The notes under the pieces were generated by a model, which worked only from the letters and a program-made list of their open reading frames with translations, searched no databases and was not told the DNA's origin. This document shows, one piece after another, positions 18,016-27,800 of a stretch of 64,000 nucleotides of DNA. The stretch spans positions 188,342 to 252,341 of the forward strand of contig NZ_MUIN01000009.1 of assembly GCF_002080045.1 (NCBI RefSeq), in the 5' to 3' direction. A program made the position numbers and the translations under genes. Positions within the stretch are counted from its first letter, which is position 1; every line of letters starts with the position of its first letter. The DNA comes from Pseudomonas sp. Bc-h. Its GTDB lineage: Bacteria > Pseudomonadota > Gammaproteobacteria > Pseudomonadales > Pseudomonadaceae.

Positions 18016-18669
18016 ATGTCCCACCTGACCCAGACTCACCCTCGCCTGACCATCGCCATCGGCCTCGGCTTTGCGGCGGGAATCGCCTCTGCCTTCATCG
18101 CGCCCGAGATCACGCTGACCAGCAAATGCCTGATCGCCTGGAACGTCGCGGGCTGGATCTACATGATTCTGATCATGCAACGCACGTTCAAATCCAACGC
18201 CGAGGACGTCAGACGCATCGCCGAGGTCGAGGACGAGAACGCCGGGCTGGTGCTGATGGTGGTCTGCGTCGCAGCGATTGCCAGCCTTGCCGCCATCGTG
18301 CTGGAACTCGCCGGAATCAAAGGGATGAGTGCCAGCGACAAGGCGCTGCATTACGCCTTTACCGGCTTTACGATCCTCGGCTCATGGCTGTTGATCGGTG
18401 TCATTTTCAGCCTCCACTACGCGCGGATGTTCTACACCTGGGACGGCGAAGATGCAGCCCTGCGTTTCGCCGATGGCGAGCAGAACCCCGACTACTGGGA
18501 CTTTCTGTATTTTTCTTTCACCATCAGCGTGGCGGTGCAGACCTCTGACGTGGGGGTGGCGACCCGGGATCTGCGCAAAGTGGTGCTGGCGCAGTCGCTG
18601 ATCGGGTTTCTGTTCAATACCTCGATTCTGGGTTTCTCGATCAATATCGCGGCGGGGTTGTTTAACTGA
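18016..18669 (+). CDS. DUF1345 domain-containing membrane protein
   Basis: The protein has 217 residues starting MSHLTQTHPRLTIAIGLGFA. A GTG 39 bases upstream is an alternative, since neither has a strong ribosome site. About five hydrophobic helices are seen, with the family features WNVAGWIYMILIMQRTF, GSWLLIGVIFSLHYARMFY and DFLYFSFTISVAVQTSDVG. The last resembles a pore-loop-like stretch of this family of unknown function. It sits alone after the gud terminator. Confidence 0.85.
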   Translation: MSHLTQTHPRLTIAIGLGFAAGIASAFIAPEITLTSKCLIAWNVAGWIYMILIMQRTFKSNAEDVRRIAEVEDENAGLVLMVVCVAAIASLAAIVLELAGIKGMSASDKALHYAFTGFTILGSWLLIGVIFSLHYARMFYTWDGEDAALRFADGEQNPDYWDFLYFSFTISVAVQTSDVGVATRDLRKVVLAQSLIGFLFNTSILGFSINIAAGLFN

Positions 18670-18853
18670 GCTCCGCCCCGCTGTGATCGATGAGCGCATC
18701 ACCTGTGACCTCCGGCGGCGCCCACAGAGTCCGGTGGCGGCCTCGGACCGGACGAACGCTTGAGAATGCGCTGTTCAGGGTTCCACTCGGACTTGCTCAG
18801 GCGTAGTGTGAGCGCCACAAATCCAATGTGCTCCTTGAACGAGGCCTAACCGA

Positions 18854-19819
18854 ATGACTCAGGTTCCCGCGCTGAGAATTGCCGTGCTCGATGACTGGCA
18901 ATCCGTTGCCCAGGATGTAGTGGACTGGACAGTCTTGAACACGATCGGCGACGTCAGCTTCCTCCACGAATACCCCGCCGACACCGCGACCATGGTCTCG
19001 CGCCTGAAAGACTTCGAGGTGATCTGCGTGATGCGTGAACGCACGATTTTCGACGACGCGCTGCTCAGCCAGTTGCCCAGGCTCAAGCTGCTGGTGACTG
19101 GCGGCATGCGCAATGCCGCGCTGGATCTGAAGGCCGCTGCGCGTCAGGGCATTACCGTCGTCGGCACCGAAAGCTACAAATACGCTGCACCTGAGCTGAC
19201 CTGGGCGCTGATCATGGGCGTCACCCGCAATATCGTCGATGAAGCCAATTCGCTACGTGCGGGCAATTGGCAGATCGGCATCGGCAGCGATCTGCATGGC
19301 AAGACGCTGGGAATTGTCGGCCTGGGCAGCATCGGTCAGAAGATCGCCCGCTACGCCTTGGCTTTCGACATGAAGGTGATCGCCTGGAGTGAAAACCTGA
19401 CCGCCGAGCGCGCCGCCGAACATGGCGTGACCTGCGTCAGCAAGCAGGCACTGTTCGAACAGTCGGACATCATCTCGGTGAATCTGGTGCTCAGCGACCG
19501 CAGCCGTGGGCTGGTGGACGCCGAGTCGCTGAATCGCATGAAGCCGACGGCGTATCTGGTCAACACCGCCCGCGGGCCGATTGTCGACGAGGATGCGCTG
19601 GTCGAGGTGCTCAGGCAGAAGAAAATCGCGGGGGCTGCGCTGGACGTCTACAGCATCGAGCCACTGCCTGCCGATCATCCATTCCGCAGCCTGCCGAACC
19701 TGCTGGCCACGCCCCATGTCGGTTACGTCACGGAGAACAACTACCGGATGTTCTTCAGTCAGATGATTGAAGATATCCAGGCCTGGCACGCGGGTGAGCC
19801 GATTCGGGTGTTTGCGTAG
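18854..19819 (+). CDS. D-isomer-specific 2-hydroxyacid dehydrogenase family protein
   Basis: The protein has 321 residues. The NAD-binding Rossmann motif is GIVGLGSIGQKIARYALAF. The catalytic set is Arg in VNTARGPIVDEDALVEVLRQ, a downstream Glu (SIEPLP) and His in LLATPHVGYVTENNY. The family reduces 2-keto acids or oxidises D-2-hydroxyacids with NAD(P); this branch (start ALRIAVLDDWQ) has no firm substrate. GAGG precedes the ATG. The nicotinamidase gene follows 26 bp later, so the two may share a transcript. Confidence 0.9.
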   Translation: MTQVPALRIAVLDDWQSVAQDVVDWTVLNTIGDVSFLHEYPADTATMVSRLKDFEVICVMRERTIFDDALLSQLPRLKLLVTGGMRNAALDLKAAARQGITVVGTESYKYAAPELTWALIMGVTRNIVDEANSLRAGNWQIGIGSDLHGKTLGIVGLGSIGQKIARYALAFDMKVIAWSENLTAERAAEHGVTCVSKQALFEQSDIISVNLVLSDRSRGLVDAESLNRMKPTAYLVNTARGPIVDEDALVEVLRQKKIAGAALDVYSIEPLPADHPFRSLPNLLATPHVGYVTENNYRMFFSQMIEDIQAWHAGEPIRVFA

Positions 19820-19845
19820 TCGCTGAAATTCATCAAAGGAACACG

Positions 19846-20499
19846 ATGATGACCCACTTCCTCAACCTGTTTCCCTCCGATCCGCGCTGCGCGCTGCTGG
19901 TCATCGACATGCAATACGACTTCATGCCTGGCGGTGCGCTGGCGGTGGCCGAAGGCGATGCGCTGGTGCCGCTGATCAATCGTCTCGGCGCGCTGTTTCG
20001 CAATGTGGTGATCACCCAGGACTGGCACCCGGCCGGGCATATCTCGTTTGCCGCCAGCCACGCCGGTCGTGCGCCGTTCGACAGCATCACCCTGCCCTAC
20101 GGCCCGCAGACCCTGTGGCCGGAGCATTGCGTGCAAGGCACTCACGGCGCGGCACTGCACGCAGACCTCGCCATCGATCATGCGCAATTGGTCCTGCGCA
20201 AAGGCTGCAATGCAGGGATCGACAGTTACTCGGCGTTTGTCGAGGCTGACCGCATCACCCAGACCGGCCTTGCCGGTTATCTCAAGGAGCGCGGCATCGA
20301 CAGCGTGTTCGTGGTCGGCCTGGCGCTGGATTTCTGCGTCGCCTGGTCGGCGCTGGATGCACGGGCTGCGGGCTTCAACACCTGGATCGTTGCCGATGCG
20401 TGCAAGGCGATCGATCTGAACGGCTCCCTGGACAAGGCGTGGAAGGATTTGCAGGCGGCGGGTGTCGTCCGCATTGAGAGCACCGATTTGTCCGCCTGA
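19846..20499 (+). CDS. pncA: Nicotinamidase (bifunctional nicotinamidase/pyrazinamidase)
   Basis: The protein has 217 residues. The catalytic triad is visible as Asp in LLVIDMQYDFMPGGAL, Lys in LVLRKGCNAGIDSYSAF and Cys in VVGLALDFCVAWSALDA. The metal ligands are in the TQDWHPAGHISFA segment. It hydrolyses nicotinamide to nicotinate and ammonia in NAD salvage. AAAGGA lies just before two adjacent ATG codons (19846 and 19849). It follows the dehydrogenase gene in the same direction. Confidence 0.93.
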   Translation: MMTHFLNLFPSDPRCALLVIDMQYDFMPGGALAVAEGDALVPLINRLGALFRNVVITQDWHPAGHISFAASHAGRAPFDSITLPYGPQTLWPEHCVQGTHGAALHADLAIDHAQLVLRKGCNAGIDSYSAFVEADRITQTGLAGYLKERGIDSVFVVGLALDFCVAWSALDARAAGFNTWIVADACKAIDLNGSLDKAWKDLQAAGVVRIESTDLSA

Positions 20500-20506
20500 A
20501 GACAGA

Positions 20507-20578
20507 CCTGTAGCGGCCCGGCTTGCCGGCGGTGGCGTTTTTGAAATCGCTACCGTCGGCAAGCCGTGCGGCTACAGG
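20507..20578. repeat. REP/REPIN-type palindromic element
   Basis: The outer arms CCTGTAGCGGCCCGGCTTGC and GCAAGCCGTGCGGCTACAGG enclose inner GCCGGCGG/CCGTCGGC arms, directly after the pncA stop. Confidence 0.8.
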
Positions 20579-20728
20579 TGATCGGCCCGTAATCGGGTAG
20601 CTCCGCACACTGTCATTGCCTGGGCGAACGACGCTGAGCGGAACGGGTCTGAACCATCAGTGCGGCGCAGACCCCTTCAGGCAACTCTGGCCGTCCACCC
20701 CCCCCCCGAGAAGAACCAGAGAACCTCC

Positions 20729-21646
20729 ATGGACAGTAAAGAAGACGGCAAGACCCCGGGCCTTACGCCTGAGGAAGAGCGCGACATCGACCAGAACCAG
20801 CCACCGCGAGCCGCCGTCCTGCACGAGACGATCCGCATGCAGGGCGATCAGGAACTAGAGCGCAATGTGGCGGCGCTATTCTGGTCGGCGCTGGCAGCGG
20901 GGCTGACGATGGGCTTGTCGCTGATGGCCATGGGATTGCTCAATTCCCGGCTGCCCGAGGGTGAGGCCTTCAAGGTCATCGCCAGCGTCGGCTACAGCGC
21001 GGGCTTTCTGGCGGTGATTCTCGCGCGTCAGCAACTGTTCACCGAAAACACCCTGACCGCCGTCCTGCCAGTCATGACCAAACCCACGCTCAACAACTTC
21101 GGCCGCCTGCTGCGGCTGTGGAGCGTGGTGCTGGTCGGCAATCTTTGCGGCACCTTGCTGGTGGCCTACGTCATGCTGGAACTGCCGATCTTCGACAGCA
21201 AGACCGACGAGGCCTTTCTCGAGATCGGCCGCAAGGTCATGGAAAACGGCACCACTCAGATGTTCGCCAAGGGCATCATTTCCGGCTGGATGATCGCGAC
21301 CATGGTCTGGATGATCCCGTCCATGGAAAACGCCAAGATGTGGATCATCCTGATGATCACCTACCTGATGGCACTGGGGGACTTCACCCACATCGTGGTC
21401 GGCTCGGCGGAAGTGTCTTATCTGGTGTTCGCCGGCGAGCTGTCATGGAAAGAATTCTGGCTGGTGTTTGCCGGCCCAACACTGGCGGGCAATATCATTG
21501 GCGGCAGTTTTATCTTCGCCTTGATCAGCCATGCGCAGATCCGCAGTGAGAGCGGTACGCCGAAGAAGCAGGCCGATGCCGGCAAGCGTCGCGAAAACGA
21601 TGCGGCCCCCCTTCAGGGGGAACAGAAGTCCCGCAAGACCACCTGA
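20729..21646 (+). CDS. Formate/nitrite transporter (FNT) family protein, YfdC-like
   Basis: The protein has 305 residues from ATG 20729, chosen because MDSKEDGKTPGLTPEEERDI is a typical acidic cytosolic leader; the frame is open 23 codons earlier through a poly-C tract. Six hydrophobic helices follow (about residues 52-270), with AALFWSALAAGLTMGLSLMA and GDFTHIVVGSAEVSYLVFAG as family signatures. The C-terminal tail is long, basic and polar. FNT proteins are pentameric channels for small monovalent anions. The YfdC branch has a long N-terminal extension as here, and its substrate is not established. Confidence 0.86.
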   Translation: MDSKEDGKTPGLTPEEERDIDQNQPPRAAVLHETIRMQGDQELERNVAALFWSALAAGLTMGLSLMAMGLLNSRLPEGEAFKVIASVGYSAGFLAVILARQQLFTENTLTAVLPVMTKPTLNNFGRLLRLWSVVLVGNLCGTLLVAYVMLELPIFDSKTDEAFLEIGRKVMENGTTQMFAKGIISGWMIATMVWMIPSMENAKMWIILMITYLMALGDFTHIVVGSAEVSYLVFAGELSWKEFWLVFAGPTLAGNIIGGSFIFALISHAQIRSESGTPKKQADAGKRRENDAAPLQGEQKSRKTT

Positions 21647-21658
21647 ATCAAACCAGAC

Positions 21659-21750
21659 CTGTGGGGATAGAGCTTGCTCGCGAAGGCGGTCGCTCAGTCA
21701 AAGCTGCGTCGCCTGACCTGCGCTCTTCGTGAGCAAGCTCTCTCACAGGT
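21659..21750. repeat. REPIN of the TGTGGGAGSGAGCTTGCTCGCG class
   Basis: The left arm (CTGTGGGGATAGAGCTTGCT...) and inverted right arm (...GAGCAAGCTCTCTCACAG) are separated by about 45 bp. It lies between the FNT gene and the two-component operon. Confidence 0.78.
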
Positions 21751-21867
21751 AAAGCGTTTCATTCATAAATCAAGGCGCCACCGGCTTCTTAAATTATTTT
21801 TAAGAAATACCGACTACGTTTAAAGGCAAAATACAGCCTTCAGTCACTACGTGGTTCAGACATCCCA

Positions 21868-22551
21868 ATGACCCGAATCCTGACAATCGAAGACGATGCC
21901 GTCACCGCCAAGGAAATCGTTGCTGAACTCAGCAGCCATGGCCTTCATGTGGATTGGGTCGACAATGGTCGCGAAGGCCTGGTGCGCGCAGTCAGCGGCG
22001 ATTACGACCTGATCACCCTTGATCGCATGCTGCCGGAAGTCGACGGTCTGGCGATTGTCACGACCATGCGCGCACTGGGCATTGCCACGCCGATCTTGAT
22101 GATCAGCGCCCTGTCCGACGTCGACGAGCGGGTCCGCGGTCTGCGTGCCGGTGGCGACGACTATCTCTCCAAGCCTTTTGCCTCTGACGAAATGGCCGCG
22201 CGGGTCGAAGTATTGCTGCGCCGCAGCAACCCGGGCACCCAGGCCGAAACCATGCTCAAGGTCGCTGACCTGGAGCTGAACCTGATCACCCGCGAAGCCA
22301 GCCGCGCCGGGCAGCCGCTGAACCTGCTGCCAACCGAATACAAGCTGCTGGAATTTCTGATGCGCAACAGCGGCCAGATCATCACCCGCATGATGATCTT
22401 CGAGGAAGTCTGGGGGTATCACTTCGACCCCGGCACTAACCTCATCGATGTGCACATCGGTCGCTTGCGCAAGAAAATCGATCCCCCTACCCTGACGCCG
22501 CTGATACGTACCGTTCGAGGCTCAGGTTATGTCATTGCCGAACCCGTCTAA
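21868..22551 (+). CDS. Two-component response regulator, OmpR/PhoB family
   Basis: The protein has 227 residues. The receiver domain (1-118) has acidic pocket EDD near residue 10, phospho-acceptor Asp in YDLITLDRMLPEVDGL and Lys in DDYLSKPFASDEM. The winged-helix DNA-binding domain (about 128-225) contains LLPTEYKLLEFLMRNSGQII and VHIGRLRKKID. It overlaps the sensor kinase gene by 23 bp, so the two are translationally coupled. The targets may include the RND operon 2 kb downstream, but nothing in the sequence proves it. Confidence 0.94.
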   Translation: MTRILTIEDDAVTAKEIVAELSSHGLHVDWVDNGREGLVRAVSGDYDLITLDRMLPEVDGLAIVTTMRALGIATPILMISALSDVDERVRGLRAGGDDYLSKPFASDEMAARVEVLLRRSNPGTQAETMLKVADLELNLITREASRAGQPLNLLPTEYKLLEFLMRNSGQIITRMMIFEEVWGYHFDPGTNLIDVHIGRLRKKIDPPTLTPLIRTVRGSGYVIAEPV

Positions 22552-23920
22552 GGGCTGGCGCTCCTCCAGCAGCCGTCTGCTGGCGCTCTACAGTTTCCTG
22601 TTCGTGGCCTGGAGCAGCATCCTCATGGGGGTGCTGTACTGGGAAGTCACCAGTTACCTGAACACTCTCGCCCGCCACTCGCTGATGCAACGCCAGCAGC
22701 TGTTCTCGCGCTTCGAAGGCGCACAACTGGACGATGCGTTGCGCACCAGTGACAAGTTCGATATCCGCACGGTGGACGCCTACGGACTGTTCGACAGGGA
22801 TCTCAAACCCATCAGCGGACCGGTCCAGGAGATCCCCGAAGGCCTGAAACTGACCGGCGAAATCCAGGAACTGGACACCTGCATCGACTCCGACGACCCC
22901 AATCTGCCCCGCGCCAGTTGCGATGCCGTGGCGATTCATACCCTCGATGATCGCTGGCTGATTCTGGTCCGCGACAACGGCTCGCTGTTTGCGGTAACCA
23001 CGCTGATCCTGCGCGCGTTGGCGTGGGGGATCTCGCTGACGATCATTCCCGGCGCCCTGGGCTGGCATCTGTTGCGTCAGCGCCCGTTGCGGCGGATCGG
23101 CGCGATTCAGGCCAGCGCCGAGGCAATCGTCACCGGCGACCTGACCAAACGCTTGCCGGTCTCGAATCGGCGCGACGAACTGGACATGCTCGCTGATATC
23201 GTCAACGCCATGCTCGACCGCATCGAGCGCCTGATGAACGAGGTCAAGGGCGTCTGCGACAACATCGCCCACGACCTGCGCACCCCGCTGACCCGACTGC
23301 GCGCGCAGTTGTATCGGATCCAGCAGCAATCTGCCGAAGACTCGCCGCAAGGTGAGCAGATGGCCCAGGTCATTGCCGACGCCGATACCTTGATGGCGCG
23401 CTTTCGCGGCTTGCTGCGAATTTCCGAGCTTGAGGACCACCAGCGTCGTTCGGCCTTCGGACAGCTGGATCCGGTGCCGTTGCTGCAGGAGCTGCATGAC
23501 TTCTATCTGCCGTTGGCAGAGGAAGGTCGGGTCTCGCTGCAACTGAAAGTCGCCGACAACCTGCCGCCAGTGGTGGGTGATCGGGCGTTGCTGTTCGAGG
23601 CTCTGTCGAACCTGCTGAGCAACTCGATCAAATTCACCCCGCCCGGCGGCCAGGTGCTGATGATCGCTCGCGCAGAGGGCGAGACCACTTTCTTGGAAGT
23701 CCAGGACACCGGCCCCGGCATTCCCGATGCCGAGCGCGAGGCGGTCTTCAAGCGGTTCTATCGCAGCGAGACGGGTAACCAGCAAAGCGGCTTCGGACTT
23801 GGGCTGTCCATCGTCGCCGCCATCGTCAGCCTGCATGGCTTCAAACTGCGCATCGGCAACAGCCCGTCCGGTGGTGCAAGCCTGGTGCTGGAGTGTCGGC
23901 AGGTGTTGGCGTTAGGGTGA
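22529..23920 (+). CDS. Sensor histidine kinase (HAMP, HisKA, HATPase)
   Basis: The protein has 463 residues. TM1 (about 15-37) and TM2 (about 153-175) flank a short periplasmic sensor with two Cys (DTCIDSDDPNLPRASCDA) that may form a disulfide. HAMP follows, then the H-box (CDNIAHDLRTPLTRLRAQL), N-box (SNLLSNSIKFTPPGG), G1 (DTGPGIPDAE) and G2 (GFGLGLSIV). It is the cognate partner of the overlapping response regulator. The stimulus is unknown. Confidence 0.94.
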   Translation: MSLPNPSKGWRSSSSRLLALYSFLFVAWSSILMGVLYWEVTSYLNTLARHSLMQRQQLFSRFEGAQLDDALRTSDKFDIRTVDAYGLFDRDLKPISGPVQEIPEGLKLTGEIQELDTCIDSDDPNLPRASCDAVAIHTLDDRWLILVRDNGSLFAVTTLILRALAWGISLTIIPGALGWHLLRQRPLRRIGAIQASAEAIVTGDLTKRLPVSNRRDELDMLADIVNAMLDRIERLMNEVKGVCDNIAHDLRTPLTRLRAQLYRIQQQSAEDSPQGEQMAQVIADADTLMARFRGLLRISELEDHQRRSAFGQLDPVPLLQELHDFYLPLAEEGRVSLQLKVADNLPPVVGDRALLFEALSNLLSNSIKFTPPGGQVLMIARAEGETTFLEVQDTGPGIPDAEREAVFKRFYRSETGNQQSGFGLGLSIVAAIVSLHGFKLRIGNSPSGGASLVLECRQVLALG

Positions 23921-23930
23921 CCTGAACGAC

Positions 23931-23953
23931 AAAGCCGCCTTGAGGGCGGCTTT
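23931..23953 (+). terminator. Rho-independent terminator of the two-component operon
   Basis: AAAGCCGCC (23931-23939) and GGCGGCTTT (23945-23953) form a 9-bp stem with a short loop (TTGAG), 11 bp after the kinase stop. The A and T runs at its ends would let it work in both directions. Confidence 0.85.
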
Positions 23954-23970
23954 GCTTGATCGGATTCACA

Positions 23971-24048
23971 TCACATGTTGCGGGCTTTCTCGATGATTCG
24001 ATCCTGCCGCTCCCACGCCTTCTTCATAACCTCCTGATAGACACGTTC
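23971..24048 (-). pseudogene. Short coding remnant, C-terminal tail of an unidentified protein
   Basis: On the minus strand 24048-23974 reads ERVYQEVMKKAWERQDRIIE followed by KARNM and a stop at 23971-23973. The composition is protein-like (amphipathic, charged), but the frame is closed by TAG at 24049-24051, exactly where a palindromic repeat begins. I read it as the tail of a gene whose body was replaced by the repeat. An alternative is an 18-residue small protein from the internal ATG, which has AGGAGG only two bases before it. The family is not recognised. Confidence 0.35.
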
Positions 24049-24165
24049 CTAACGTGATCGCTCCCACGCTCTGCGTGGTAGCGCAGCGGCTGACGCTCCG
24101 CGTCAGATTGGATGCGGAGCATCCTGACAGGCGTTCCCACGCGGAGCGTGGGTACGATCAACTTG
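24049..24165. repeat. Palindromic intergenic repeat, GCTCCCACGCTCTGCGTGG class
   Basis: It contains nested inverted repeats built on CCACGCTCTGCGTGG, GACGCTCCGCGTC, GATGCGGAGCATC and CCCACGCGGAGCGTGGG (24058-24151). This is a different class from the REP elements elsewhere in the window. No gene is seen in the rest of the gap to 24253. Confidence 0.75.
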
Positions 24166-24253
24166 GTTACTTGGTGTCTTTTCAAGTAACTCGCCGGAGG
24201 CGAAACAGGTCTGGCGCACGCCAGACCTCAACGCAGGACGTATCCGTCTCTGT

Positions 24254-24667
24254 TCACCCCGGCATGCAGGTGAAATCCTTGCTATGCCCGATCTGGTGCC
24301 CCTGCGAATCCTCAAGCTTGACGCTGTACTCATCGCCCAGACTCGACTCCACCAGCTTGTAATGCTCGCCGGCCTTGAACTGGCTGAACTGGATACCCGC
24401 CTCGCAGTTCATCTGGTCGTCGTTGTTGCCGGCGCCTTCGACGATGAGGTTCACGTCGAGTTTGTGCGCGCCGGGTTTGACGTCGAAGTAGCGGCCGTCG
24501 TTGAGGCGCTTGCCGTCCACGTCCTCGGCCATCAATACGCCAGAAGGTTCTTCCTGCAGGCCGATCCAGGCCTCGGTCGGGTCAGCCTTGGGCATCGGCC
24601 CGGCGCACGCCGACAGCACCGCAACGACACTCAACAGGGGAACAAGCAACAACGATCTGGCTTTCAT
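24254..24667 (-). CDS. Small lipoprotein, probable PA0061/PA0062 family
   Basis: The protein has 137 residues from MKARSLLLVPLLSVVAVLSA; the lipobox L-S-A-C gives lipidated Cys21. An ATG three codons earlier is possible. The mature part is about 117 residues, mostly beta-like (TEAWIGLQEEPSGVLMAEDV, FDVKPGAHKLDVNLIVEG), with two further Cys (MNCEAG, FTCMPG) likely disulfide-bonded. The pattern recalls Pseudomonas PA0061/PA0062-like lipoproteins of unknown function; this is from memory and not checked. It is divergent from the RND operon. Confidence 0.7.
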   Translation of the reverse strand: MKARSLLLVPLLSVVAVLSACAGPMPKADPTEAWIGLQEEPSGVLMAEDVDGKRLNDGRYFDVKPGAHKLDVNLIVEGAGNNDDQMNCEAGIQFSQFKAGEHYKLVESSLGDEYSVKLEDSQGHQIGHSKDFTCMPG

Positions 24668-24885
24668 GGCGCACACCTCAGGCAGTGAAAAAGGAAGTGA
24701 AAAGAAGCCTTACAGACAGGCTGGACTTCGACGCGGCAAGGCTGCGCGCCGCCCCGATGAACAACAAATGAATCCCCCATGAAAGCTCTTTGTGCGCCGG
24801 AGTAACGATTTGTTCATCTGGCTGAAAGCTGCCTGTTAGGCGCTCGCACCAAGACTGCGCTGATTCGAAATGGGAGGTTTGCGGC

Positions 24886-27800
24886 ATGCTCGGGCTGGTC
24901 AAGACTGCATTGCTAAAGCCGTACACGTTCATCGTGTTGGCGATATTCATCTGTATTGTCGGGCCCATGGCGGCCCTCAAAACGCCTACCGACGTCTTCC
25001 CCGACATCGGCATTCCGGTCGTCGCCGTGGTCTGGCAGTACGCCGGGCTTTCACCGGACGCCATGGCCGGTCGCGTCATCTACACCTACGAGCGCTCGCT
25101 CAGCACCACGGTCAACGACATCGAGCACATCGAATCGCAGTCGTTACCGGGCATGGGCATCGTCAAGATTTTCTTCCAGCCGGGCGTCGACATCCGCACC
25201 GCCAACGCGCAGGTGACAGCGGTTTCACAAACCGTGCTCAAACAGATGCCCGCCGGGATCACCCCGCCGCTGATCCTCAATTACAGCGCTTCGACCGTGC
25301 CTATCCTGCAAATGGCGTTCTCCAGCCCCACGCTGTCCGAAGCGCGGATTCGTGATCTGGTGCAGAACAGCATTCGCCTGCCCCTCAGCGCCGTGCCGGG
25401 CCTGGCGATGCCGACACCCATGGGCGGCAAGCAACGGCAGATCACCCTCGACCTCGACCCCCAGGCGCTGGCGGCCAAGGGCCTGTCGGCACAGGACGTC
25501 GGCAACGCGCTGGCCGCTGGCAACCAGATCATTCCGGTGGGCACGGCGAAGATGGGCAGCGATGAATACACGGTGCTGCTGAACAACAGCCCCAAAGCCA
25601 TCGACGAACTCAACGACCTGCCGATCAAGACCGTCAACGGCGCGCTGATCACCATCGGCCAGGTGGCTCACGTGCGTGACGGCTCGCCGCCGCAGACCAA
25701 CATCGTGCGGGTCGACGGCCGGCGTGCGGTGCTGATGCCTGCGTTGAAGAACGGCAATATTTCTACACTGTCGATCGTTGATGACATCCGCAACATGCTG
25801 CCGCTGATCAACGAAACCTTGCCACCCGCGCTGAAGACCTCACTGCTGGGTGACGCTTCCGTGTTCGTGAAAGAGTCGGTGGGCAGCGTGGCTCGCGAAG
25901 GCATCATCGCCGCGCTGCTGACCAGCGTGATGATCCTGCTATTCCTTGGCAGCTGGCGCTCGACCGTGATCATCGCCGCATCGATCCCGCTGGCTGTGTT
26001 GTCGGCCATTGCCCTGCTTTCGGTCACCGGGCAAACGCTTAACGTCATGACCCTCGGAGGTCTGGCGCTGGCCGTGGGGATTCTGGTGGATGACGCCACG
26101 GTGACCATCGAGAACATCAACTGGCACCTGGAACAGGGCAAGGCGGTCAAGGACGCGATCATGGACGGCGCGCGGCAGATCGTCGGCCCGGCGTTCGTCT
26201 CGCTGCTGTGCATCTGCATCGTGTTCGTGCCGATGTTCATGCTGCAAGGCATCGCCGGTTACCTGTTCCGGCCAATGGCGCTGGCGGTGATCTTCGCCAT
26301 GGGCAGCTCGTTCCTGCTGTCGCGCACGCTGGTGCCGACCCTGGCGATGTTCCTGCTCAAGCCGCACGTGCTGGAAAGCGGCCCCGGCCATCACCCGGAA
26401 GACGCGTTCATCAATCACCACGAGGGCGACCAGCATGGCCGTCAGCGCAATGTTGTCCTGCGCGGCGCGCTGCGGTTTCAGCAGGGATTCGAGCGACGCT
26501 TCTCGGCGATTCGCGACGTCTATCACGGCCTGTTGGGGCTGGCACTGAAACGCCGCAAAGCCTTCCTTCTGGGTTTCCTGGCCTGCGTGCTGGCGAGCTT
26601 CGCGCTGTTGCCGAGCCTGGGTGAAGACTTCTTCCCGGCCACCGACGCCGGAGCCCTGTCGATGCATGTGCGCTTGCCGCTGGGCACGCGTATCGAGGAA
26701 AGCGCCGCCGCCTTCGACCGCATCGAACAGCGCATTCGCGAGATCATTCCGGCCAACGAGCTGGACACCGTGATCGACAACATCGGCATCCCGCTCAGCG
26801 GCATCGACATGGCCTACAGCAGCAGCGGCACCATCGGCCCGCAGGATGGCGATATTCAGGTTACGCTCAAAGCCGATCACGCGCCGACCGCCGATTACGT
26901 CAAGCGTCTGCGCGAAGCCCTGCCGCAAAGCTTCCCCGGCAGCCAGTTCGCGTTCATGCCAGCGGACATCAGCAGCCAGATCCTCAACTTCGGCGCCCCC
27001 GCCCCGCTGGATCTGAAAATCTCCGGCCCCAACGGCGACGCCAACCGCGCTTATGCACTGGAACTGCAACGCCGTCTGCAGCACGTGCCCGGCATCGCTG
27101 ACCTGCGCATTCAGCAGTCCACCGGCTATCCGTCACTGCAAGTGGACGTCGATCGCCTGCGGGCCAAACAACTGGGGATCACCGAAAAAGACGTGACCAC
27201 CAGCCTCGGCGCCTCGCTGGCCGGGACCTCGCAGGTGGCGCCAACCTACTGGCTGAACCCGAAAAACGGCGTGTCGTATTCGGTGGTCGCAGCGACCCCG
27301 CAGTACCGCCTGGACAGCCTGCCGACGCTGGAAGCCTTGCCGATCACCGGTAGCGCCGGCCAGTCGCAGATTCTCGGCGGTCTGGCGACGATCAAGCGCG
27401 TCGACAGCCCCGCGGTCGTCACCCACTACAACATCCAGCCGACCCTGGACCTGTTTGCCAACGTGCAGGGACGTGATCTGGGTGGGGTCGCCAAAGACGT
27501 GCAGAAAGTCATCGACGACATGGCACATCTGCGGCCCAAAGGCGCGACGGTCAGCCTGCACGGCCAGATCGACGCCCTGCATGAAGCCTTCAGTGGTCTG
27601 AGTCTCGGACTGCTGGGCGCGGTGGTGCTGATCTACCTGCTGATCGTGGTCAACTTCCAGTCCTGGATCGACCCGTTTGTGATCATCACTGCCCTGCCCG
27701 CCGCGCTCGCCGGGATCGTCTGGATGCTGTTCCTCAGCGGCACGTCACTGTCGGTTCCGGCATTGACCGGGGCGATCCTGTGCATGGGCGTCGCTACCGC

